Positions 1-5,377 of a stretch of DNA of 5,515 nt are shown here, piece by piece (position 1 is the stretch's first letter; every line of letters starts with the position of its first letter). The position numbers and the translations under genes are program-made. Source of the stretch: Caryophanales bacterium UBA970. GTDB lineage: Bacteria > Bacillota_I > Bacilli_A > RFN20 > CAG-826. The notes under the pieces were generated by a model that saw only the letters and a list, made by a program, of their open reading frames with translations, ran no database searches and was not told the origin of the DNA. The DNA lies in the NCBI GenBank assembly GCA_002292805.1, contig DBCA01000012.1, positions 1-5,515 on the forward strand, written 5' to 3'.

Positions 1-269
1 CTTTCCCCGTGATGGCCAATGGAAAAGCCATGGGTGAAAATGAAAAAGACGGCTTGGTCAAAATCATCGTTTCCAAACCATACAATGAAATCATCGGTGT
101 TCACATCATGGCCAGTTCCGCGACGGAAATGATCACGGAAGCAACCCTGGCGATTAATTTAGAAGCGACCGCAGAAGAATTGGTTCATACGATTCATCCA
201 CATCCAACGCTTGCAGAAATGATGATGGAAGCTGCCCACGGCATCATTGATAAACCTATTCATATTTAA
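1..269 (+). CDS. lpdA: Dihydrolipoyl dehydrogenase (E3), C-terminal end, cut by left edge
   Basis: This is the last 88 codons of a flavin-dependent dihydrolipoyl dehydrogenase, read in frame from base 3; the true start lies outside the window. E3 reoxidises the dihydrolipoyl arm of the E2 subunit in pyruvate or other 2-oxoacid dehydrogenase complexes (or the glycine cleavage system) and passes electrons to NAD+ in the cytoplasm. What is visible is the dimerisation domain: a GENEKDGLVK stretch, then the IIGVHIM strand, an ATEMITEA helix, and the hallmark HPHPTLAE motif. In that motif the second His (bases 201-203) and the Glu (216-218) match the catalytic His-Glu pair that completes the partner subunit's active site. 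The protein ends normally at TAA. Which 2-oxoacid complex it serves cannot be told from here. The convergent lipoate ligase next door fits a lipoate-related locus. Confidence 0.95.
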   Translation, partial: FPVMANGKAMGENEKDGLVKIIVSKPYNEIIGVHIMASSATEMITEATLAINLEATAEELVHTIHPHPTLAEMMMEAAHGIIDKPIHI

Positions 270-289
270 GATTCATGTCCATCAAAGGA

Positions 290-322
290 AAAAACCATCG
301 ATGATTCGATGGTTTTTCTTTT
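290..322. terminator. Rho-independent terminator, probably bidirectional, between lpdA and lplA
   Basis: A perfect 12-bp stem pairs bases 290-301 with 306-317 around a TGAT loop (302-305). Reading rightward, the stem ends in five T and is followed by CTTTT, so it should end the lpdA transcript 20 nt past its stop. Reading leftward, the A-run at 289-294 becomes six T followed by CC and TTT, so it can also end the lplA message, whose stop lies 16 nt away. Placement between two convergent genes supports dual use. Confidence 0.88.
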
Positions 323-332
323 ACCTATTCCA

Positions 333-1325
333 TTAGGCAAATAAACACGTTAAGACATTGTCTAAGGTGATCTTTAAGAAATATTCATCGAGGGTAAAGG
401 ATGATAATTTTGCTTTGATTGCTTCAGGTTGAAATTGAGTATTGGCAAGTGCATTTTCAATGTCTGTGATGTCTTTGGTTCCTAAAAAATCACCAAAGAT
501 TTTCACCGATTGAATCTTCCCATTATCCACTTGTAAACGGAACGAGACGCCACCACCTTCATAACGACCATACTTTTCTACACTGAACGCTGGAGACTCG
601 CCATAATTCCAAGTCCATGTTGAAAATTTAGTGTCGATGAGTTCTTGGATTTTCTGACGGTCTTGCTTTGTTAAGGTATAGATAAATGGGGTGAGGTTAT
701 TGGTTTGCAGTAAGTTCTTGAGTAAACGATCTTTGAACTCAGCCATGGTAGGAACATCTTTAAAGTAGGGCATGATGTTGGTGACTCGTGAGCGAACTGA
801 CTTGATGCCTTTGGATTCAATTTTGTCTGGTTTGGGATTAAGAATCTTGCCTAACATCGTTAAATCAGCATTGAATAAAATCGTTCCATGATGGAGAAAT
901 CGATGCTTATGAAAGGCTTGGGCGTTGCCAGAAATTTTCATGCCTTCCACGAGGATGTCATTACGTCCACCAAATTCTGCAGGAACTCCATAGCTTTGTA
1001 ACGCTTGAATGACAGGATCGGTGAATTTACGGTAATTGTTCACATTATCTTTGGTGGTGTTGGTAATAAAGGAAAAGTTTAAGTTCCCTAAATCGTGGTA
1101 AACCGCCCCACCTCCGGTGATACGTCTGACAACATTCACCTTGTGTTCGACCACATACTGAGCATTCACTTCTTCAATGGTATTTTGGTTTCTTCCGATA
1201 ATCACCGAATTGGCATTTTGCCAAAGGAAAATAAAGTCTTCATTGGTATTTAAATATTTTAGAACATATTCTTCTAAGGCTAAATTGAACCGAGGATCTA
1301 ACGATTCATTAATGATGGTTTTCAT
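333..1325 (-). CDS. lplA: Lipoate-protein ligase A
   Basis: A 330-aa cytoplasmic enzyme that activates lipoate with ATP to lipoyl-AMP and transfers it to a lysine of E2 or GcvH lipoyl domains. The N-terminal BPL/LplA catalytic domain (about residues 1-245) shows the conserved RRITGGGAVYHD motif at 67-78, the GRNDI loop at 121-125, and GMKISGNAQ at 128-136 with the likely catalytic lysine K130. HHGTILF (145-151) and a KIESKGIKSVRSRVTNI segment (168-184) are also typical. Residues from about 245 form the C-terminal accessory domain, containing YEGGGVSF and a FGDF turn. Length is close to the 338 aa of E. coli LplA, so this is the full two-domain type rather than a LipM/LipL octanoyltransferase. 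The ATG at 1325-1323 is supported by AAAGGAG six bases upstream. It is a single-gene unit convergent with lpdA and divergent from the pilus operon. Confidence 0.95.
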   Translation of the reverse strand: MKTIINESLDPRFNLALEEYVLKYLNTNEDFIFLWQNANSVIIGRNQNTIEEVNAQYVVEHKVNVVRRITGGGAVYHDLGNLNFSFITNTTKDNVNNYRKFTDPVIQALQSYGVPAEFGGRNDILVEGMKISGNAQAFHKHRFLHHGTILFNADLTMLGKILNPKPDKIESKGIKSVRSRVTNIMPYFKDVPTMAEFKDRLLKNLLQTNNLTPFIYTLTKQDRQKIQELIDTKFSTWTWNYGESPAFSVEKYGRYEGGGVSFRLQVDNGKIQSVKIFGDFLGTKDITDIENALANTQFQPEAIKAKLSSFTLDEYFLKITLDNVLTCLFA

Positions 1326-1331
1326 GCTTTG

Positions 1332-1338
1332 CTCCTTT
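1332..1338 (-). promoter_or_regulatory. Ribosome binding site of lplA
   Basis: On the minus strand the sequence AAAGGAG lies six bases before the ATG at 1325. It is a near-consensus Shine-Dalgarno sequence and fixes the lplA start. I could not find a convincing sigma-A promoter for lplA upstream of it. Confidence 0.85.
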
Positions 1339-1382
1339 CAAAAGTTTAGAAGAAATAAGGGGAAAATGCAATCAAGAGGTTT

Positions 1383-1411
1383 TTTATTTTAATTTCATTC
1401 CAAACTATAAT
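1383..1411 (+). promoter_or_regulatory. Probable sigma-A promoter of the rightward operon
   Basis: A perfect TATAAT -10 hexamer lies at 1406-1411. The position 17 bp upstream (1383-1388) reads TTTATT inside a T-rich tract, only a weak -35 match. Expected transcription start is about 1418, leaving a leader of about 40 nt before the ATG at 1458. The weak -35 would suit a promoter that needs an activator or is expressed at low level, but that is inference. No other well-placed promoter is visible before the operon. Confidence 0.5.
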
Positions 1412-1442
1412 TTAGACCACTATTAAGAGGTAAAGCGGAAGA

Positions 1443-1451
1443 AAGGAGGAG
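1443..1451 (+). promoter_or_regulatory. Strong ribosome binding site that decides the start of the first operon gene
   Basis: AAGGAGGAG is a near-perfect Shine-Dalgarno sequence. From the AGGAGG core (1444-1449) the gap is 8 bases to the ATG at 1458 and 5 bases to the in-frame GTG at 1455, so ATG is preferred. This is the strongest such site in the operon; later genes mostly rely on overlaps. Confidence 0.85.
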
Positions 1452-1457
1452 AACGTG

Positions 1458-1775
1458 ATGGAGCAAACTAAGCTGAAAGTCATGGTGCGTGAAGTGAATC
1501 AATTGACTTGGCGTTATAAACAAGCCCAAGTTCAAGTCAAGATGTATCAACCGACATTGGATGGTCAACAAAAGCAACTTTATGAAGACAATCTAAAATT
1601 CATTGAAGCCTTTCAATACATTCTTGATCATATGGCGGAAGAAAATCGCCAAATCATCGTCAATGATTTTATCAATCAGAACCGCCACCAATGGTGGATT
1701 AATTTCTACGCCCGCAGCACTTACTATCGCATCAAAGGAAAAGCGTTAAAGGAATTGCTATCGTTTTTAAGATGA
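1458..1775 (+). CDS. Small HTH-like protein, possible sigma region 4/ArpU-like regulator leading the operon
   Basis: A 105-aa soluble, basic protein with no signal peptide or membrane segment. Residues 1-57 are predicted mainly helical and rich in Gln and Lys. Residues 60-105 read like a helix-turn-helix: an acidic-to-hydrophobic helix (AEENRQIIVNDFI), then HQWWINFYARSTYYRIKGKAL. The W-W...Y-x-R-S-T-Y-Y-R-x-K pattern recalls the C-terminal DNA-binding helix of sigma-70 region 4-like small proteins, such as phage ArpU-type activators and the MG284/MPN403-type proteins of Mollicutes. That family link is from memory and not certain. The gene has the operon's only strong ribosome binding site and ends one base before the next gene, so it is co-transcribed with the secretion genes and may regulate them or competence/pilus functions. 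An alternative GTG start at 1455 would add one residue. It could instead be a structural protein with a helical hairpin. Confidence 0.72.
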   Translation: MEQTKLKVMVREVNQLTWRYKQAQVQVKMYQPTLDGQQKQLYEDNLKFIEAFQYILDHMAEENRQIIVNDFINQNRHQWWINFYARSTYYRIKGKALKELLSFLR

Positions 1776-1776
1776 G

Positions 1777-2721
1777 ATGAAAAGAATGCTCATCTTCATT
1801 ACTTTATTGATGATTTATCATGAGGATGGTGGAGGCATACCTTCAAGCTTTCGCCGTTATCAACAAGTGATGATTCCCCCGTATCATCCTACCGAATCCA
1901 TTCAAGCGACTTTTCAGTTTGCCAATACGTATTCCGATGATATTACGTTAACTTGGAGAATCAGTAATCAAAAGTTTTACCAAGCATTGATATATACCCA
2001 ATCATTTAGCCCAAGAAATTTAATTCAAAGAAGTCTGGTGCTACCTGCTCATTTATTTGATGGCAACGTTAGTACTCTTCATCTCCAAGCAAATCGTACA
2101 AATTTTGTATCGTCGGTTGATCTTAAAGTTTATCCCCAAACAAGTTATGCGATCAATCAATTCCATGCGTCGTTTTTTTCAGCAAATACGATCAGTCGAA
2201 TCGATCAACTTGGATTTATCATCTATGAACGTGAGCATTTACAATTTGAAGGCATGCCTGGTCAACGCTTGTATGAAGTTTATGGCCGGTTTGATGTATC
2301 AACGATTCGGATTCGATTTTTATCCGCGTTGGCAAAAGAAATTGACTTTCTAGATGCCCGCCTCTTAATAGCCGATCATCCTGATTTAGAAGGTTTACCA
2401 TTAGTTCAATCGACGTATCGTCAGCTGATCCTCCAACCCATCTTGGTTGGTCATGCCATTGAACTTCGAATGCCTTTGCTTTACGTTCATCCCAAAACAT
2501 TGTTTCCTAGTAGTATTGCGGTGACGGATTATGTTTCAACCCATTACTTATTCTTTCCGATGCAAGCATACCTCGACCTTAAACATCATCCGATGCGATT
2601 GCAATTACAGTTTTATCATTTTCATACCTTCACCCTAGATTATGAGTTTAGTTATGTGGCCAACAAAGCAATCTTTGGAAGTTGTTTACAAAGTCAAACG
2701 TGTATTCAAATTTATGGCTAA
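1777..2721 (+). CDS. Hypothetical exported protein of the Tad-like operon, family not recognised
   Basis: A 314-aa protein I do not recognise. The N-terminus has two basic residues (K2, R3) and a short hydrophobic run (residues 4-14, MLIFITLLMIY), then charged HEDGGG. This looks like a short export signal or anchor, but it is shorter than usual and has no AxA cleavage site. No other membrane segment is visible. The body is rich in alternating hydrophobic/polar strands and aromatics (many Y, F, H), consistent with a beta-rich extracellular domain. The only two cysteines, C303 and C309, sit close together near the C-terminus and could form a disulfide. The start overlaps nothing: TGA of the previous gene, one base, then ATG, with no clear ribosome binding site, which implies translational coupling. 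Its place before the TadE-like gene and ATPase suggests an accessory, tip or adhesin subunit; this is inference from context only. Confidence 0.7.
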   Translation: MKRMLIFITLLMIYHEDGGGIPSSFRRYQQVMIPPYHPTESIQATFQFANTYSDDITLTWRISNQKFYQALIYTQSFSPRNLIQRSLVLPAHLFDGNVSTLHLQANRTNFVSSVDLKVYPQTSYAINQFHASFFSANTISRIDQLGFIIYEREHLQFEGMPGQRLYEVYGRFDVSTIRIRFLSALAKEIDFLDARLLIADHPDLEGLPLVQSTYRQLILQPILVGHAIELRMPLLYVHPKTLFPSSIAVTDYVSTHYLFFPMQAYLDLKHHPMRLQLQFYHFHTFTLDYEFSYVANKAIFGSCLQSQTCIQIYG

Positions 2722-3094
2722 TTTAGCTTTGATGATTCCGATTTGGCTCATGAGTTTATCGATTTTTCATTTTACGATTGTCCTCAATCGTTTCCAATTA
2801 GTCTTTGATTCATTGACGCCCAGCGTGATTCAAGCCTTTGTTGATTACACGTTCATCAATCAAACCATGACCATCCGTATCGATCCTTCAACGATGCGTT
2901 CAGGCATTGAAGATTATATTTCTTCTCAGCTTAACCAGACATTGCATCCTTATTGGCTAACCTTCACTTTTTTCCAATCCGATCAAATCACCTTATGCGA
3001 CATAACATGTTTTGGGGTCAACACTGAATTATCCTTTCAACTTTACGGTCTGGACTTTCAATTCGAACGACATTATCAATTGGTCCAGCCATGA
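2642..3094 (+). CDS. TadE-like single-pass pseudopilin candidate
   Basis: A 150-aa protein with one N-terminal transmembrane helix (about residues 28-48, LALMIPIWLMSLSIFHFTIV). It is preceded by a basic stretch (K17, K19, R20, K23) that favours a cytoplasmic N-terminus. After the membrane comes an amphipathic segment, then a predicted alpha/beta domain with a DPSTMRSGIEDYISSQL helix, a LTFTFFQSD strand, and two close cysteines (C119, C123). This architecture matches TadE-type minor pilins or pseudopilins of Tad systems, though no family signature is decisive. The start is uncertain. ATG at 2642 overlaps the preceding gene by 80 bp. TTG 2675 and ATG 2714 are alternatives; the last gives a tidy 8-bp overlap but loses the basic flank. 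None has a clear ribosome binding site. I kept the long form because of the charge pattern. Its stop overlaps the ATPase start as ATGA. Confidence 0.75.
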   Translation: MSLVMWPTKQSLEVVYKVKRVFKFMANLALMIPIWLMSLSIFHFTIVLNRFQLVFDSLTPSVIQAFVDYTFINQTMTIRIDPSTMRSGIEDYISSQLNQTLHPYWLTFTFFQSDQITLCDITCFGVNTELSFQLYGLDFQFERHYQLVQP

Positions 3095-4068
3095 GTGATG
3101 TGCAAAAGGCATCGTTGTATTTGGAGAACTCGATTTTAAAGTCGCTACTTCAACAAAACGATATTACCGATATTAGTTTTAACGGGGAGTCGATCTTTTA
3201 CCAATCCTCTATTTATGGCCGAAGGAAAGCGACCTTCACCTTGACGTATGAAGAAGCTTACCAACTCATTAAACAATTGGCTAACTTGATGAACATGCCA
3301 TTCACCTTCATGGATGCCATTGTAGACATGAGCATTGCCAGGTATCGTATTTTTGCCGTTGGTCCTTCTGTTAGTCGCAAACAATATGAACCATCGCTGA
3401 CGTTTTCGATTCACATTCATCCAAAAGAAAATCATGTGGTAATGAAATTTCATACCCATGAAACTCCTTGGTTCAAGCTATTTAAGTTTTTAATCGACCA
3501 TGATGTGTCAATGGTGATTGCCGGAAAAACTGGAAGTGGGAAAACTCAGTTACAAAAAGAATTGTTGATGTTAATGGCGGAAGCCAAGCGTGTGATTATC
3601 CTAGATAACATTCTTGAACTTGATGGGCTCTTGATTCCTGGATTAGATTTAACGGTTTGGCAAATTAAGCCAATGTATTCAATTCAAAAAATGGTGGAAG
3701 GGGCATTACGGTCTCACCCCGATTGGCTGGTGATTGCCGAGTCAAGAGGATCAGAGTTTAAAGAAGTCTTAAGGTCAGTGAAAACTGGACATCCCATCAT
3801 CACCACCTTACATAGTGATCGATTAGACCATATTTATGAACGGATGGTCAGCATGTTATTGATTGATGAATCGATGTCTCATGCTGATCAATTCAAGGTT
3901 GACGTCAAAGAGGCCTTTCCGGTTCTTGTTCAACTGGTGAGCAACGAATTCGAAGGGGGAATTCAACGGGTGATTGATCAAGTCTCCATTATTCATCAGG
4001 GTGTCGTTCATATCCTCCATCACGATGTGGATGTCAAGACCGTGAGCAAGGTGATTGAGTCATGGTGA
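3091..4068 (+). CDS. tadA: CpaF/TadA-type secretion ATPase of a Tad-like pilus
   Basis: A 325-aa cytoplasmic hexameric motor ATPase of the type II/IV secretion (GspE/VirB11) superfamily that would power pilin assembly. The N-terminal part (about 15-110) has the CpaF pattern: DITDISFNG, a LTYEEAYQLIKQLA helix, then a basic IARYRIFAVGP segment. The motor domain shows Walker A GKTGSGKT at 145-152, an Asp-box-like LDNILEL at 171-177, Walker B region PDWLVIAESRG at 210-220 with E217, and the His box TGHPIITTLHSD at 232-243 with H241. There is no tetracysteine zinc motif as in PilB/GspE, which argues for TadA/CpaF. It is shorter than typical CpaF proteins (often above 400 aa) because the N-terminal extension is missing. 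The usual ED of the Asp box is LD, and GE before RG is AE. Its ATG overlaps the previous stop by 4 bp, and it overlaps the next gene by 7 bp. Confidence 0.92.
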   Translation: MSDVQKASLYLENSILKSLLQQNDITDISFNGESIFYQSSIYGRRKATFTLTYEEAYQLIKQLANLMNMPFTFMDAIVDMSIARYRIFAVGPSVSRKQYEPSLTFSIHIHPKENHVVMKFHTHETPWFKLFKFLIDHDVSMVIAGKTGSGKTQLQKELLMLMAEAKRVIILDNILELDGLLIPGLDLTVWQIKPMYSIQKMVEGALRSHPDWLVIAESRGSEFKEVLRSVKTGHPIITTLHSDRLDHIYERMVSMLLIDESMSHADQFKVDVKEAFPVLVQLVSNEFEGGIQRVIDQVSIIHQGVVHILHHDVDVKTVSKVIESW

Positions 4069-4754
4069 TGATTTGGTTTTTTACCTTTCTTATTGCCTTG
4101 CTGCTTGCCAGTTTGCATCTTTGGTTATTGTCGATTCCTATGTTAAGTGGAGGAGTATTCGTTGCTCAATGTGGATTGTGGTTGGTTGGGTTAAGCATGT
4201 GGTATCGGCAATCAACACGAGATAAGATTGATTCACAAATGTATTACTGGATGCAAACCTTGCTCACGACCTTATCCATCAAAAAAACAATCACAGAAAC
4301 ATTTGTCAATGTTGTCCAACAATATCAACTTAAAAAAGAACATTGGATTGACCCATACATGAGTAATGATTCACTCCATGCGCTAAGAAATATAAAGCAA
4401 CGATTTACCCATCCTCTCTATGGGTTGTTTATCACCACCTTGGAATTTTACGAAGAGCAAGGAGGCGATGTCTTGATTTTATTTGATAGCATCTTGCAAC
4501 AAACGAGAATGGTAGAAAGTAGAAGGATTGAGATTCAAACCCTGACCAAAAGGTATTTCTTTCAATGGGTCTTTCTTTGGATCTTAAATTTATTTATTTT
4601 ATTGATGTCAAAATTCGTCTTGATGGACTTGTTTGATGTGATGAAGACAAACGTTATCTTTATTACCAGCATCACGTTGATCCTTTTGTATTTTCCACTT
4701 TCCCATCTATGGTGGCTTCAACAATGGCAACACCGAAAAAGGAAAACATTGTGA
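4062..4754 (+). CDS. tadB: TadB-like GspF-domain inner-membrane platform protein
   Basis: A 230-aa polytopic membrane protein. Two N-terminal transmembrane helices (about 4-24 and 29-47) are followed by a cytoplasmic helical domain (about 50-165) and two C-terminal helices (about 166-186 and 195-216), ending in a basic tail (HRKRK). The cytoplasmic part has the T2SSF/GspF layout seen in TadB: a first helical region with LTTLSIKKTITETF, a later LEFYEEQGGDVLILFDSILQQTRMVE stretch, and an EIQTLTKRYFFQW helix entering the membrane. Such proteins couple the ATPase to pilin extraction. It starts at ATG 4062, overlapping the ATPase gene by 7 bp, with AAGGTGA seven bases upstream. The ATG at 4068 (TGATG junction) is a less well spaced alternative. 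Position straight after the ATPase and before a second GspF-like protein gives the standard tadA-tadB-tadC order. Confidence 0.85.
   Translation: MVMIWFFTFLIALLLASLHLWLLSIPMLSGGVFVAQCGLWLVGLSMWYRQSTRDKIDSQMYYWMQTLLTTLSIKKTITETFVNVVQQYQLKKEHWIDPYMSNDSLHALRNIKQRFTHPLYGLFITTLEFYEEQGGDVLILFDSILQQTRMVESRRIEIQTLTKRYFFQWVFLWILNLFILLMSKFVLMDLFDVMKTNVIFITSITLILLYFPLSHLWWLQQWQHRKRKTL
4738..4743 (+). promoter_or_regulatory. Ribosome binding site selecting a GTG start for the TadC-like gene
   Basis: AAAGGA lies seven bases before the GTG at 4751, inside the 3' end of the TadB-like gene. GTG overlaps the upstream TGA as GTGA, the classic coupled junction. The longer ATG starts at 4709 and 4724 have no such site and would add only polar residues. 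Confidence 0.7.
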
Positions 4755-5377
4755 ATCTCAAGAATAATCCTCACGTGTATGTTGTCCTTGGTGGGTTGAC
4801 CCCGATCTTATTGATGTTCATCGGTTGGTCAATGCTACAAGTGGGAATCCTAAGCATTGGTCTGGTGGTCATCTTAGAAATTGGGTTATGGGTGTACCGT
4901 GATCATCAACAAGACCAACGCCTTCGGACAAGACAGAAAGACATGATCGATGCCTATCGCTTGATCAAAGTCATGCTCATGCAAGCGGTCAGTCCTTACC
5001 AAGCACTACAAACAATCTTGCCGTTTGTTAAGTCTGATTTAGCCGAGAACATTCATGACTTATTGATGGCGATTGATCAGGATAAATCCATTCATCCTTA
5101 TCTCCACTTTGCCAGTGGATTTCACTCCTTGATGATTGAACAATTGTTCTTTGCTTTATATCAGCTTGAGAATCAAGGAGGTCAAGGTCAGCAACTACAA
5201 CAATTTCAATACCTCTTTGATCAAGCTGAACATCAGTATTATCAAAGTCAATTGAATCAATTTCATGAAGGCATGCAAAACGCCAACGGCTATGTGATGG
5301 TGGCAACTGGCATGATTGCCTTTAGTTTATTGATTGGGGTGATGCAGCTGATTGCAGGCATGATGTATGGCCTCTAA
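4751..5377 (+). CDS. tadC: TadC-like GspF-domain inner-membrane platform protein
   Basis: A 208-aa membrane protein from the GTG start at 4751 (222 aa if ATG 4709 were used). Two N-terminal transmembrane helices lie at about residues 8-26 and 30-48, and the protein ends with a hydrophobic helix at about 180-204. The cytoplasmic middle is a helical T2SSF-like domain: RQKDMIDAYRLIKVMLMQA, an SPYQALQTI helix, then a LFFALYQLENQGGQ turn comparable to the GspF repeat. Residues 140-180 are unusually rich in glutamine. Together with the preceding TadB-like protein it would form the platform on which the ATPase acts. The start is supported by AAAGGA seven bases upstream and a GTGA overlap with the previous stop. 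Its stop overlaps the next gene by 11 bp. Sequence similarity to TadC is loose, so the assignment rests largely on topology and gene order. Confidence 0.82.
   Translation: MNLKNNPHVYVVLGGLTPILLMFIGWSMLQVGILSIGLVVILEIGLWVYRDHQQDQRLRTRQKDMIDAYRLIKVMLMQAVSPYQALQTILPFVKSDLAENIHDLLMAIDQDKSIHPYLHFASGFHSLMIEQLFFALYQLENQGGQGQQLQQFQYLFDQAEHQYYQSQLNQFHEGMQNANGYVMVATGMIAFSLLIGVMQLIAGMMYGL

Noticed and set aside
1343..1371. Candidate minus-strand promoter for lplA (TTGCAT, 17 bp, TAAACT)
   Set aside because: The predicted transcription start would fall at or within the lplA ribosome binding site, so it could not give a normal leader.
1177..1392. 71-aa plus-strand open frame
   Set aside because: It lies mostly antisense to the 5' end of lplA, has no ribosome binding site, and has no recognisable content.
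1395..1577. 60-aa minus-strand open frame across the operon start
   Set aside because: It is antisense to the promoter and first gene; its Leu/His-rich composition is typical of an antisense shadow.
2057..2353. 98-aa plus-strand and 93-aa minus-strand (2219-2500) frames inside the 314-aa gene
   Set aside because: They are nested in a longer frame that fits the tiled operon; neither has a start signal or family resemblance.
3145..3459. 104-aa minus-strand open frame inside the ATPase gene
   Set aside because: It is antisense to clear CpaF motifs and has no independent support.
5028..5306. 92-aa minus-strand open frame inside the TadC-like gene
   Set aside because: It is antisense to a membrane protein in a contiguous operon and has no ribosome binding site.
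1458..5377. Competence (ComG) operon as an alternative identity
   Set aside because: Two separate GspF-domain proteins of TadB/TadC layout, a CpaF-like N-terminal domain and TadE-like one-TM proteins fit Tad better. No ComGC-type prepilin with the FTLxE signature is seen in the window.
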